Source: Isoetes taiwanensis
Lineage: Eukaryota; Streptophyta; Lycopodiopsida; Isoetales; Isoetaceae
Assembly (NCBI GenBank): GCA_021234155.1
Contig: JAJEKV010000062.1
Span: 3,569,305-3,633,304 of the forward strand
Reading direction: 5' to 3'
DNA: 64,000 bases
A program made the translations under genes and the position numbers. Position 1 is the first letter of the stretch, and every line of letters starts with the position of its first letter. Below, one piece after another: positions 1 through 11,270 of the stretch. The notes below the pieces were generated by a model. It was not told where the DNA came from, ran no database searches, and saw only the letters and a program-made list of their open reading frames with translations.

Positions 1-495
1 TAGTTTTCCTCATATGAGTTTCTATCCACAACCGAATGAAACATGTAAGCATCTGTACAACGAGGTTCTTCGTGCCCTACTTTTAGCCATTTTCTAATTT
101 TGCATTAATTGCTTACAATTTGGCTAGGAGCTGGTAGTTTAAGAGGATTCAAAATTTTGATCTTGAACAAATCTGGTGTTAGAAGGTGCAATTCTAATGT
201 TGTGGCAGAGTTTGAATGATAGGTTATTTATTTGCTGTCTGCGCTAACATCTTCCTTCTTTTGTTTGGAGTCCATGAGGGACACAAGGACAATAATTGAA
301 TTGACCAAATCTATTGGTATGCTTCTATACGAAATTTTATGCTACAATTATGTACAGGTGCAATGCATAATAGACATGCTCTGTCTCCACATCTAAGGTC
401 AAATATTCTTCATAGGAATAGCCCCTGGTTTAGCCTGTATAATTTTAGGACAGGCCATAATAGATGGGGCTGTAACTTGAGGCATATATTTTTAG
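1..495. other. No recognisable gene
   Basis: AT-rich sequence upstream of a LINE fragment. I see no credible coding signal. Short open frames around 339-495 do not match a family I know and overlap the start of the LINE remnant that becomes recognisable near 496. Confidence 0.4.
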
Positions 496-1642
496 CGGCT
501 TTCTCCAAGCGCTTCTCCATTTTTGCGTGGCTTGTTGGCAGCATGGGAGGCAGTCAAACATCTTTTCTGGCCATGCCCCTCTATCCACACCCTATTGGAG
601 ACTCCGTGGTGGTGGGCACCACTGCCTCCAGACCCCTCAGCACCTCCATTGGCAGCCTCAGTTCATCCCCTTACGCAGAGACGATGGGTTCTTGCAGGTG
701 TTGTCTCTATTCAAGCATGGTATGAGGAGGGTCGCCTACTGTCTTGGCCTGAATTTCAGGCAAAGTTCCTGCTCTCTCATTGGGATGTATCTCTATGGGA
801 GAAGGTCGCAGAAAATTTGCCTTTCATAGTGCAAGTTGGTGTTGCTGAAAGGGTGCCATGGGACTGTCATGAAAATATTCACAAAGGCAAGCAATTTGTC
901 AGATCAGTATATCGCCTTCTTTTAGCACCACAACCCCTCCAGTTGCCAGATGGGTGGCACCTACATGTTCCACAGCCCACTTTGTGTCGTACATGGCGAT
1001 GGCTTTGGGATAGGTTGCTCCACCCTAAAGTCTCTGTACCTGTGGTGGCAGGTTATCCACAGGTGCCTGCGGGTTAATGTCTTTCGACATCGCTATGATC
1101 CTCGCATATCTGCAGTATGCCCGCTCTGTCTCTCCGACGTCGAGACTCTTAAGCATTGTCTCTTTGATTGTCCTGATGTTCAACCAGCGTGGTCCTGGCT
1201 ACAAGGTTTGTTTAACAGTACATTGGACTGCCGATGCATCCTTTTGGCGTCCTATACCAACGCATGGCCTCCAGCTAAACAAAGGGCATTTCATCTTGGT
1301 TCCGGTTGGCTCCTATGGTTGATATGGGATCGTCGCAGACACCACATCTTTCAGGGCATTTATTCATCTGCACACAGTGTTATTACAGTGGCCCAGAAAA
1401 AGATATTGACAGCCTATGAGTGTTCTTCCCTTGACTCAGAACTGGTGGAACGCATCTGGATTCAGTATCTTCGAATTGATTCTTATCATTAATCTCCTAT
1501 TCTGGAGTAAGTACATTGTGCTCCAGGCTCGTGCTCCTGTAGCATCTCTATGTGCTTACACAGTTAGATGAGACATGTAAATTTTATACTTTTTCTCTGA
1601 TTAATAAACTTTTTGGCTTTCGTCCTTCCAAAAAAAAAAAAA
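496..1642 (+). mobile_element. 5'-truncated L1-type LINE fragment with zf-RVT domain and poly(A) tail
   Basis: C-terminal end of a non-LTR retrotransposon polyprotein. The first frame (to about 1,025) reads a LINE C-terminal region with WEAVKHLFWP, then WRWLWDRLLHPKVSV. The reading then shifts frame and continues as the reverse-transcriptase zinc-binding domain (zf-RVT), with VNVFRHRYDPRISAVCPLCL and ETLKHCLFDCPDVQPAWSWL, giving C-x2-C ... H-x4-C ligands. The frame ends near 1,492. An AATAAA-like signal near 1,604 and an A-run at about 1,629-1,642 mark the 3' end. The element is dead: no endonuclease or RT core remains, and there is one frameshift near 1,020-1,030. The target-site duplication was not resolved. 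Confidence 0.8.
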
Positions 1643-2340
1643 TTGACCTTTAAATTAGGGATTAGAATAATGTTCTTTACAACATCCTTACTGTGTAATT
1701 TGAACTGCATGCCTTTGATTGTTTTGTATTCTCATATTTGCTAGAGTACATTCTGCCATCTTATAGTTGCACTCTTTTATAATTGTTAGATGTATATATA
1801 TTTTTGCATTCTCGTTTCTAATCTCTACAGTATAACCTTGCACGTTAATTTACCTTTTTGAATGCTCTAAAGCATGACATACTGTATTTTGCACCGTATG
1901 CTATAGTTGGCATGGACTGAAAACTCGAGTGTTTTGCATTTATGCACACAAGAAAGTTGACATTTGCAGGTTCATTGAGTTGGGCAAAAGTGTCCACGAG
2001 CAAATAATGGGCAAAGGATTCCATCAACAAGAAACACTTCTATTGACATGCGAAACATGGCACTTAGAATTGGCAAAACTGGTCTGGATTTGTTTCGGTT
2101 TCAACATATTTGCTTGCAAATGATTTCATGTGAAAAAAAGGGTCTTGAAATAATACAGTTCCAATTCATAATAAAGATTGCAAAGATTCTAAGCAGTTTT
2201 TGGTGTTTTGACAAGGCACTTCAAAATAAGAGTGAGGAATTTGTCATCCTTCTCCAATGGCAGCATTCTAATGTGCAAACGGTTACAAACCTTTGTTGTA
2301 GGCCTCTTCTATGAGATTTTCTGTCCCCAATATTAAATTT
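1643..2340. other. Intergenic DNA, possible PPR relic
   Basis: Mostly AT-rich. About 1,965-2,045 (+) reads FIELGKSVHEQIMGKGF, which resembles the plant PPR repeat start (LGK-x-VH-x-x-I-x-x-x-GF). It is a single isolated repeat without a surrounding array, so a decayed PPR fragment is possible but unproven. Nothing else is recognisable. Confidence 0.3.
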
Positions 2341-3020
2341 CATCACTATATATAATGCATATCATCATTCATCCCAGCATGGGCGCATGGGCGAGCAACT
2401 TGCATTCAATTTTTCATGGCATATGAAAATTATAACATTGAACAATTGTTCAAAGAAATGAATGTGAAGTTATATTGTTTAGTTGGAGACTCAAGACAAA
2501 GTAAATTGACTTGCAAAGTTACATGATAATTACATTTTGAACGTGTGCTTGGATTTGGTTGATTTGATTGCTATAGAATATAGCACTTTTGGTGTTGCAA
2601 GTGTGTTGGGGTGGAGTACCATAGGGATAGGGATAGTGAGCTTGACCTACTTTACTATAATAACATGTCATATTTATTTTGCCGAAGTGAGGAAATTTTC
2701 CACCCCATAGCCATGTATACTTTTTGTCCAGTACATATATTTAGCATTGTATACCATTCACCATTTCACAGCACAAAGCAAATAGAGATAATATACAAGA
2801 ACATTTTATGTTGGAGCCTCATAGCATCTTCTCTTCCCATTATCAGATACTAATGTTAGTTGTACAGAGATATTATAATTATTTATCGTCCATCTTCAAT
2901 TTCATTTGCTACATGAAATATCACATGCCACCATTATATTTTACCCAATTCCATTCAACCTACGCATTCCATTCTACTCCACCCTATGCCAACACGAAGC
3001 AAACACACACTCCTACATAT

Positions 3021-3050
3021 GCGCGGCATCGCCGGGCACACGTACCTAGT
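3021..3050 (+). mobile_element. Helitron-type 3' terminus
   Basis: A GC-rich hairpin at 3,021-3,037 (7-bp arms, 3-base ATC loop, one mismatch) is followed 8 bases later by CTAG (3,046-3,049) and a T. That is the Helitron 3' signature of a hairpin, a short spacer, CTRR and a host T. The same hairpin, in the opposite orientation, occurs in each array unit and at the end of the 8.1-kb Helitron at 49,159. The element body to the left is not defined. Confidence 0.6.
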
Positions 3051-3086
3051 GGAATATTACAACTAGTAGTGCTTGACATTGTTTTT

Positions 3087-3130
3087 GGTTAGAGTTAGGG
3101 TTAGGGCTTAGGGTTCACAATTTAGGGTTT
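3087..3130. repeat. Interstitial telomere-like repeat
   Basis: Several degenerate copies of TTAGGG and TTTAGGG lie in a row (GGTTAGAGTTAGGGTTAGGG then TTAGGGTT and TTTAGGGTT). This is the plant telomere motif family. The run is too short for a real telomere, and is either a telo-box cluster or a repair scar. Confidence 0.5.
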
Positions 3131-3224
3131 TTTTTCGTTCTTAGGTTTAAAAGTTTATGATTTTCCTCAAAATTCATGTTTTTATCGTCTTATAGAGTTT
3201 TAGGTTCATGTTTGTCTTTGTTTG

Positions 3225-3560
3225 TTTGTTTGTTTGAGTAACAAAGAAGAAACATCGATGAATTGCATTACGTCTTACATGCATACATGAATACCTTAAT
3301 GGCTATCATTCGAGTGTTACTATCCTTTTAAATTTACTAGACAAGGTAATACAACTTCACACACAAGAACATAGCCACACATTTCTTCCATCTGCTCACA
3401 CAAACGGAATATCCACAATATTTCCATTGCACTTTAATTGCATTTGTGTTGACTATACATTGGATCCGTGGTCTTCAAAACCTTAAACTATGAGATGCAT
3501 TGATTTCAAACTATGGATCCCATGATTCCTACACATTCCACGCGTTATGACTATCCCTTA
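3225..3560 (+). mobile_element. Fragment homologous to the right end of the array spacer
   Basis: This stretch matches, in reverse complement, the right end of the third array unit and its flank (about 45,100-45,330). Shared words include GTTACTATCCT, the phrase CAAGAACATA-CCCACACATTTCTTCCATC and AACCTTAAACTATGA, followed by ATTCCTAC-CATTCCA. It is therefore another copy of the same Helitron-like or AT-rich repeat family, outside the array. Confidence 0.6.
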
Positions 3561-3719
3561 ACCGGCAGGCTTTCAGATCAGCGCATCCCTGGCCGTTGAT
3601 TGCTGCCCTGTGATAGGGCATAACAGGCAAGTGGAAACAGGGAAGAAGAGCAGCAGCGTTGCAACTTTGCCCTGGATTCAGATGCGGGAGGATTTTGTGC
3701 CCTGGATTCAGCTTCGGAT

Positions 3720-3815
3720 GTTGATAATCCAGGCTAGGACTTGATAACCGAGCTCTGGACTCCTGATAACCGATCTTTGGCCCTCCGAAGCTGTGATAAC
3801 CGAGCTATGGAAGCT
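3720..3815. repeat. Short minisatellite, about 26 bp period
   Basis: Four degenerate copies of TGATAACCGAGCTCTGG-like units lie near 3,720, 3,745, 3,766 and 3,792. They immediately precede the foldback element at 3,857. Confidence 0.6.
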
Positions 3816-3856
3816 CAGATCCTAGGTATGGATGAGGCAGCTTGCCTGCCCGGTTA

Positions 3857-3962
3857 AAGGGGATAAACACCCCTGCTTGCCATTACCTCAGATAAATGGG
3901 CTCGCCCCTCCGGGCTCGCCCATTTATCTGAGGTAATGGGCTCTGAGGGGTGTTTATCCCCT
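3857..3962. repeat. Foldback hairpin, 46-bp arms
   Basis: Left arm 3,857-3,902 and right arm 3,916-3,962 are near-perfect inverted repeats, starting AAGGGGATAAACACCCCT on each outer end, with a 13-15-base GC-rich loop. It lies about 100 bp past the P450 stop codon, so it could fall in that gene's 3' UTR. It is either a tiny foldback transposon or a hairpin RNA source. Confidence 0.75.
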
Positions 3963-4064
3963 TCTTCCACACTTGGCTCTCTTATACATCTGTACAAATT
4001 AATCTTCGAATGAAAGGGGAATGAACCTGGGCTGTTTGACTTCCATTTAATTTATGGAAACACG

Positions 4065-5554
4065 CTATGAAGAGTAGTTGGTGCGGGATTTAGCGATGGC
4101 CTGCAGGGGTTGTGCCAGCGTGAGAGTGCCCCTCAATTTTTCGCTCAAATCGGGGCCATGCCCCTCCGCTACACTCCAATCAAACCTCTGTAGAAGCCGC
4201 GCCAGAGTGAGCTGCATCATGCACAGCGCCAAAGAGTAACCTGGACACATCCTGCGCCCCGATCCGAACGGAATCAGCTCCATATCTCCGGCTCGTCCCA
4301 TATGCTTGGATCTCTCCCAATTGCCCATACATTCACAAATATCGTCGTCCCTTTCGGAATTTGGTACCCGCCCACATCGCACTCCTCTATTGATTCGTGC
4401 GGTAACAGCAGAGGCGCCGCTGGATGTAGCCTTAATGTCTCCTTCACTATCGCCTGCAAATATTTCAGATCCGGCAAATCTTCTTCTTCTACTCTTCGAC
4501 CGAACCCGACCACTCCATCAATTTCCTTCTGCGCTTTTTGCATTATGCTTGGCGATTTAAGCAGCTCTGCCAGAGCCCATTCCGTCGATACTGAATTTGT
4601 ATCAGTCCCTGCTCCTATAAGACCCTGCAACCGGCATGTATTTCAAGTAAAAGGGAAAAGGGGATACAGAGTGAATTAATTTTAAACGCTTACCGTTACA
4701 AAAGCCTTGATTGTTTCGTGGCTATGATCCCCGGCTAACAAGACATCCATCAGATCGCTCTTCTCATCAAGCCCTTTCAGCCCTTTCTTCAGTTTATGCT
4801 CTTGCACTATGCCGTCAAAAAACGAGTCCAGATCCTTGTGCACCGCCTTCATCCTTTTTTCATATCCTTGTAGATCAAACCGAGCCAGAAAGGGCACAAA
4901 ATCCCCTATGTTGAACGCCGCTGATAAGAAAAATGCTTCCTCAATTACCTGCCTGAAGCATTCTGCCCCTTCTGAGTTCCCCTTTCCAAAATATTTCTTG
5001 CCCATTGCCATTCTAGTCACCACATTTATCGCCAGATTAAACAACTTTGCTCTCACATTTATTGCCCTGTTTCCATGGCCCTCTTCTATTATGGATTCAA
5101 TAATGCATGAAATTTCTTCCTGCCTTATATCCTTGCTTCCTTCTAACCTTCCATGGCTGAACAACTCTTGAGTGCAAAGCCTCTTCAACTCCCTCCATCT
5201 AGGCCCATATTCTGCCCATATCATATCCCTATAATCATACATCACTAGCCGTGCAAATGCAAGCTTTGGCCTTGAAGCAAAAGATGCATCATGTGTCTTT
5301 AAGAATTCTCCTGCCATGTCGTGAGAAGAGGCCACCAAGCAATTGACTGCCCCCAGGCGCACTGAGAAAAGGGGTCCATAGCGCTTCGAAAGACGAGCGA
5401 GGGATTGGTGAGGGAGATTCCCTAGCAAATGGAGATGACCAATTATGGGAAGAGCAAGAGGAGAAGGAGGAACCTTGCTTGGCTTGAGAAGAAAGTAGAG
5501 AAGAATGGTTAGAAGGACGAGAGGTAATGAAACAAGTGACAACCAAGTTTCCAT
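4065..5554 (-). pseudogene. Cytochrome P450, CYP71 clan (A-type), disabled by an internal deletion
   Basis: Membrane-bound haem monooxygenase of the plant A-type group; the substrate cannot be inferred. Exon 1 is 5,554-4,694 (287 codons), the intron is 4,693-4,625 (GT...AG, 69 bp, phase 0), and exon 2 is 4,624-4,065. The ATG at 5,554 begins a hydrophobic ER anchor (residues about 3-22) followed by KPSKVPPSPLALPIIGHL, the proline hinge. Present are the I-helix GAGTDT, the K-helix KETLR (ExxR), WAIGRDP and the haem loop FGSGRRMCPG. Between WDEPE and ELIPFGSG about 20 residues usual for the family, including the PxRF (PERF) meander motif, are missing, and the reading frame shifts there (about 4,290-4,300). 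The rest is well conserved, so the lesion is young or is a local assembly error. Confidence 0.85.
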
Positions 5555-5590
5555 GGGATATGGATACTCACTGAGAAGAGGCCACTACAA

Positions 5591-5597
5591 TTTATAA
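5591..5597 (-). promoter_or_regulatory. Putative TATA box of the P450 gene
   Basis: TTATAAAT on the minus strand lies about 40 bp upstream of the P450 ATG. A similar TATA-like stretch sits upstream of the P450 relic at 14,278, which supports shared promoter ancestry. Confidence 0.4.
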
Positions 5598-5735
5598 GAA
5601 AATCATCATATGCTTTAATTGGACCAAGTCATACTACGTCAAGGCAAGTGGGTCTGTGTTCTTGCCTGATACTCTGATCATTCTTGTCAAGAATGGAAAA
5701 TGGGTCCCCAAAACCTGTAGAATCCGGTTCTTCTT

Positions 5736-5886
5736 GCCTTGACGTTGTACAATGGCATGGGGTCAGCCATTCTTGCTGCCCCCATGACCTGCAGAATCAG
5801 GTCGCCCCTACACGGGGCTCCCTGATTCTGCAGGTCATGGGGGCAGCAAGAATGGCTTCCCCCATGCCATTCTACATAACGTCAAG
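5736..5886. repeat. Long foldback hairpin upstream of the P450 gene
   Basis: Left arm 5,736-5,801 pairs with right arm 5,821-5,886 around a 19-base loop. The inner 50 bp on each side are almost perfectly complementary (CCTGATTCTGCAGGTCATGG in the right arm). Looser symmetry with GCAAGAATGG-like words extends outwards. It lies about 180 bp from the P450 start codon in its promoter region. Candidate identities are a foldback MITE or a young hairpin RNA locus. Confidence 0.75.
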
Positions 5887-6985
5887 GAAAGTTGGTTTGC
5901 ATTCTTGTTTGAGAGCCAATGGCAAACTGCCCTGTGGCAACCATTCTAGCCAAGAATGGAATGTCACTCCACCATTCTGGCATGACCTGTTGCAGCCGGT
6001 TCGTTGCAGTCGGAATTTTACTCAAGACCAATGGAGCAGCCATAGCCGTCTTTGCTAAAAACGGAAGACCAATGGAGCAGCCATAGCCGTATTCTGCGAA
6101 TTGAAATTGAAATGCAAACATTGAATAAATACACGCTTAGGGGGTGCCTTGCTGCCCACTTTTTGCCTTTGCCCCATAAAAGTCCACTTTTGCCCTTTCA
6201 ACACTCTTGATGAACTCAAATGGAATGAGGTATGGAGAAATATTTTCAGCTTTTTATAAGTTTAAGTGCCTAAAATTGACATTTAAGCACTTTGTGTCGA
6301 AGAAAACACAATTTGTTTATTCGCATTAAAGATGATGCACTGAACCTGTAAAAAAAAATGCATATCTTGTCTTATATGGACCTAAAAAGAGCAAAGTAGT
6401 CTTCCCTAGTGAGGAAAATTGGTGGTTGGGTAAGGCTGCTTTCCCATGGATCTCCGACCTCAAGGTTTTCTTGAGGTCCAGGTTAGGGCGTGCAGGTTCC
6501 CGTGGGCGCCTCAACCCCAAAGACTCAGGTTTTTGACCTGAATCAGAAGTAATCACCAAGCATTTCTTAACGCTGAGGTTTTTGACCTGGACCCAGATTT
6601 CCAGGTCGCCAATCTCATGGGAAAGCACCCTAAGACTTGGTTGCAAGGCTTTCATTTTTGCTATGTAAGAATAATTGTGCACATGTATTTTACTTTTGCA
6701 TTAAATTCAGTTTGCCATTCCAATTTCGCATTTGAGATAGCATAAACAGGCCAAATAATGACCGTGGCTTTCAAAGTGTAAATTTAATGCACCATCATCT
6801 AGGAATGATGCAATAGTCAAACAAACAATAGTACTGGGGCCCTAGCAGCTGAAGCTTTGTTGGAAAGAGAAGCACTTTAACTGTCTTACCAAATGGGAGG
6901 TTGAAGAGCAAAATTGTATCCTAGCATCTACGCCAACAGAACTGGAGACAATTGTGTGCCTATCTTGATACTTGTTTCCATCAGA
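5887..6985. other. Intergenic DNA with short repeats
   Basis: It contains a 25-bp direct repeat (6,025-6,049 and 6,066-6,090, GACCAATGGAGCAGCCATAG core) and a few CAGGTTTTTGACCTG-like palindromes around 6,470-6,610. No credible coding sequence is visible. The last 150 bp may already be decayed LINE. Confidence 0.4.
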
Positions 6986-6989
6986 GGCT

Positions 6990-7600
6990 ATGGAATGCAG
7001 ATATCATGGGCAAAAAATTAAAACGAGTCATTATAAGGAGCAGGTCAACCCTTCACTTACACAGAGCCCATAAGCTTACTTAGTGGCATCTATGGGTCAT
7101 AAAAAGGGAAGAGTAATAGCATCTGTTCGTACAGGGGCTCATCATTTGTGCATAGACATGGCATTGGGATGCTACACCTAGGGAAATCGATTGTGTGTGT
7201 CAATCGAATGAAGTGGAAGATGAGGCAAATACTTTTCAGTTTTGTTCAACTTATTATCATATCAGAGAACAATATTTTGATCTTCCTCTTCATCAATTAC
7301 ATTTGCATTCATTGTTGAATACTTCATTTCTAGCTCGCTTGGGGTCCTACTTGCTTGATGTATTAGCCCATCGAGAAAATCTATTGAAGATACAACATGC
7401 CCTAGTCTCATCATAAATATATTGTATGGCAGTATATATTTTAAGTTTTTTTTCCTCGAAAACACGAAAGGATAGGGGATTTTCAATCCTCCTAGTAAAA
7501 TTGGTATTGGTATGTGCACCTACTATTGTTACACATTGTATTGTGTCCCATAAACCAAATTGATCTCCGAGGACTTAAAAAACCAATTCAATTCAATTCA
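6990..7600 (+). mobile_element. 3' fragment of a LINE of the same family as the array
   Basis: An open stretch near 7,189-7,416 carries the C-terminal cysteine/histidine motif (CQSNEVEDEANTFQFCSTYY, then HIREQYFD). It corresponds to the array motif CYQMGAIEDESHKSC near 40,908. Upstream, GAGTCATTATAAGGAGCA matches the array. The 3' end has the family tail (GTCCCATAAACC...TTGATCTCCGAGGAC...AAAAA) followed by a short (TTCAA)n microsatellite at 7,577-7,598. It is heavily 5'-truncated with stop codons. Confidence 0.7.
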
Positions 7601-8698
7601 CTTGGCGGTAGCTCGTTCTAGACCTAGGGCAATAGGTTTCCGCAGTGACCACAATTTGAATGCTTTATCGCAGTTTTGAATGCTTAATTCAAGCAAAATA
7701 AGTCAGAAAACTCTATTGTTGAGTGCTTATCGCCGCTTGTGCTTGAATTCTTACTTGCCCACTCTATTTTTCCCCCAAATACTCTGCTTATAAATGCTTA
7801 ATTGAAACAGAGTACTCTGTTTCCCCCAAAATACTTTGTTTTTTAAGCCTTTTTTGGTCTCTGTTTTGCGTTTGAATGCTAAGCGAAGCAGGCCATCCAT
7901 AAAGTTATCTATCTTGAAGGATCTGGTCGAGTTTGGATCGTTTGTGCCCAGGATAGACTATATGCAAATATCCTGCTGCAATAGCATTTTTGTGCATGAT
8001 TTTGCAAAGTCAGGTGAGCTTTATTATAGAATCTTCTGGTTCTATGTTTAGGTCCTGTAGCACGATTTGCAGAATGCTTCCATGATCTGACCCTAGAACC
8101 ACTGCTATAAAACTACAAGACACAGGTCAGAGCCCTTTTATTGTCGTATTCGTTCCCTTTAATTGACCCACAATAGATTTTTTAGCAAATATCCCCTTCA
8201 GAGACAATCTTAGATGCCTTAGATCCAAATTTGACACTTTAGTTCGGTTCCAGCCTGCTAGAATCTAGCCATAAAACATGGTTTTTGCCACAAAAGAGCG
8301 ATTCTCTGTGGCTTGAGCATGCGAAATTCTACCGACAAAAAAAGGGGGGGACTCCCCAATTTCTATATTGTTACAGAGTGGTAGCTGTTCCCACTGTACT
8401 AATAATCTCAAGCTAATGCACACTGATAATCTCAAGCTAATGCACACAAGTACTAATGATCGACGTGCTCATATGAATGTTTTTGGCATCAATTTATAGA
8501 AATGATGGAGGATAGCAACTTTAGTCTTATATACAAAGGCCCACATAATGATAGGGACCTACTTATATGCGGCATCGGCATTATAAAAATTAACTTCACA
8601 TGCAAAATTATACTTCACAAGATATGGTCTAGTAATTATTTACATGGACAAAAGAATGGAATTATGGTAGAACACAAATAACATTAATTGGGGTGATA
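7601..8698. other. Intergenic DNA with a 24-bp tandem duplication
   Basis: No recognisable gene. A 24-bp unit (ATAATCTCAAGCTAATGCAC core) is repeated twice at 8,401-8,447. The rest is AT-rich. Confidence 0.4.
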
Positions 8699-8775
8699 TT
8701 AGATGATTGTATGGGTCCCATGACCCATTGGTCTCCGTGACGTTAAAAAAACTATTCTATTCTATTCTATTCTTC
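8699..8775 (+). mobile_element. LINE 3' tail with (TATTC)n microsatellite
   Basis: It reads GGGTCCCATGACCCATTGGT then CTCCGTGACGTTAAAAAAA. This is the same terminal sequence as the array LINE (GGGTCCCATAGACTGATTGG TCTCCGTAGACGATAAAAA), here followed by four to five TATTC repeats. It is an extremely 5'-truncated insertion. Confidence 0.65.
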
Positions 8776-8794
8776 ATACCCATAATTAAACAAA

Positions 8795-8942
8795 AGGACA
8801 TAATATTGAATGTGATAAATATATATCTATTTTGTTAATAAGATAAGATAAGATAAATTTTTACGTCCACGGGAACCCAACGGGTTATGGGACAATGAGG
8901 ACATAATATTGAATGTGATAAATGTATATCTATCTTGTTAAT
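8795..8942 (-). mobile_element. 58-bp LINE tail flanked by a 45-bp target duplication
   Basis: A 45-bp sequence starting AGGACATAATATTGAATGTG occurs at 8,795-8,839 and again at 8,898-8,942 with two mismatches. Between them lie 58 bp (8,840-8,897): on the minus strand this is the family tail GTCCCATAACCCGTTGGGTT-CCCGTGGACGTAAAAA followed by (TTATC)n. This is a minimal retrotransposition event with an unusually long target-site duplication. Confidence 0.75.
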
Positions 8943-10842
8943 TTGGTATTCTCCGATCTGGCGGATAATATTTTTGAAATTTTTGTTTAAGTTACTTTTC
9001 TAAAACTTTAATGGGAGTTTGAGAGCCGAAAAAAATTCCCAATATTCCAAAAATCAGGGAAGATTTTTTTTTTCTATGATTTTGGGCGCCTATCTTCTCG
9101 ATCTGATTCCTCTTTGGCCGATTGCATATGGCATGGAGGATCATGCCTAAATTTCTCAAGCCATGTTCTGTTAATATCCTTTTCTTCACCATATTTTTGT
9201 ATTCCGAAACTTCTTTTGTATGAATTAATAGGTAGGTTCTGCTAATGTTTCTGGACACAAAAATCGAGGCCCTAACCATCATAAGAATGGGCCCCTTGGA
9301 TTGCCAACACACAGGGAAGTTCATCTAATTTGGCTGTAGGTGTGAAAGCATTTAGGATTTACGTTTTCTCTGAAGGGTTAATTTAATTTTATTGTATGCT
9401 AGGCATTCCAAGATTTTCCATTATCTTCACATGATGGTAGACATGCCCGGCAACATTGTAACTTTTCCCAGGTCCATGGGTATTCTGATTGTTTTTCTCA
9501 TGCTTTTTGCAGAGCTAAATGATAGAACACAACATTTTATGGTGATTCTTTGCAAGACAAGCTTGCAGTGATACTTGGCATATTTAAGAGGTATTATAAG
9601 TCATCCTCCTTGTGGTTTTCATTCATACAGTCTCTACATTACAGTTTAGTATGTATCTGATTACAAATACTGTGGATATTGTCTCTATTCTAAATTTTGG
9701 CCTCTATATTGTAGAATAGATCATATTAAATTCATCTTTCTACAATTTGGTGTGTGTCATTCCTTTTTTCCTCGCACGCAAACCCTCAAGCTATGGAAGT
9801 TTGCAATGATTTTAACATTTTAACAACTATTTCTCTAAACAATAATTTGGCAACTTCCTTGTCAAGTTATAGCTATGCGTCATTTTTCAGTTGTTCATGA
9901 TGCATTGTTGATGATGATCCATCGCAAGTAATTTTTCTTCTTGCATTCGACATTGTTTTTCTCTTTAATGCTTTTGTGCAAGATCAATTAGATTTTTTGG
10001 GCTTCATATCTTTAACCCATATGCTTTTCGCGCCCTTCTAGATTACTGCAACACAATTTGCATGATAGACGCACATCCTTGAGTGTTCTAAAGTACAAAA
10101 TGTGATTCTTTTTTGTGCACAACATGCTATTATCTAACATATATAATTATTGGTGGGAAGAATCTTTGGTCCCACAAAATCAGGGGGCTGCTTCGCTATT
10201 ATTTTTTTCCTCTGCCCCCTTTTTTAGGAATTTTGTCCACGAGACGTGGCTGTGGTTGCACTGCGTCTGAAGTCTTTCAGGAACATGTTCAGAAAATGAG
10301 TTTTTCTTTGGTCGATTTCATAGGACCTGCTGCAGCCGATGATCTAAAAGAGCTCTGAAGGCGATGAGCACCGGAGCCAAAATCTCCATTGAAGAACCGG
10401 AGTCATTTTTGTGCATCCACTGAGGCCGCCATTACCATGACTTCCCTTTTACATCATGAATCCGGTTCAGATTAAAGACGTGCAGTATGAAATCGCAAAA
10501 ATGGCAGTTTGAATAGTCAGATTTGATCATGCATTGGCAGAAATTGTGTCGTCGTCCCCTGATTTTTCCTACCCGTGCGTAATATGTTGCAATGAGAATT
10601 TGATGCAGCAGAGAATGGGCAGATTCTGAGAAAAAATCTGTGGCATTCTAAGCAATTTCAACTTGACGTACTTATTATGAATATAAGTTGTGATTTGGCA
10701 CGGAAATGTTAATATTTGTCCTTTTATTTCTTTGAATACTTTTCCTCCTATTTCTTTAGTTAATAAAATTCTCTAGTTAATAAAATTTTGGTTCTTCTAT
10801 ATGCTATAAAGGCAACTATCCTTCTTCAGCCCTTGGATATCC
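8943..10842. other. Intergenic DNA, nothing recognised
   Basis: AT-rich sequence. Short open frames (for example 8,992-9,324 minus and 10,113-10,358 plus) have no domain or composition signal that I recognise. Confidence 0.35.
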
Positions 10843-11270
10843 AAAATAGAATAGAATAAAGTTTTTATTATCCACGAAGACCAATCCACCTATGAAACCC
10901 AATAAGAGAGGGCAGTAAGATTATTACTATCTGGATTAAAAAACCCCCACACCGAAAGGTTTTTGAGGGAAAACACGTGACAATAATAAGGTGCTATTAA
11001 ACTGTAAATATACATATTGTGTAACATATTAACAAGTCAAACGAGTGGCCGGGGACACAGCTGATCTCGCACATCCATTACCTTCTGATAAACTCAATGT
11101 CACATGTAGCAGCTGGACATGCCTAACCAACTCAGCATAGCATGCCCGAATTTGATCGTATGTCGGACATCTTTGGAGAGTATGGCATTCATCTTCAACG
11201 GCCCATTTGCCAACATCGACAAAGCCTATCCTGTCGTGGCTCCCCAATCTATCTGCCTGCAAATGCATTA
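10843..11270 (-). mobile_element. 3' fragment of the array LINE family, minus strand
   Basis: On the minus strand an open stretch (11,268-11,029) reads KWAVEDECHTLQRCPTYDQI then RACYAELVRHV. This is the same C-terminal E-D-E-x-H-x5-C motif as the LINE copies at 7,189 and 40,908. It runs into the family tail (ATTGGGTTTCATAGGTGGAT-TGGTCTTCGTGGATAATAAAAA) and ends with (TTCTA)n at 10,843-10,859. It is 5'-truncated. Confidence 0.7.

Noticed and set aside
10113-10358. 81-codon plus-strand ORF
   Set aside because: No domain, weak composition and no neighbours that support it; likely chance.
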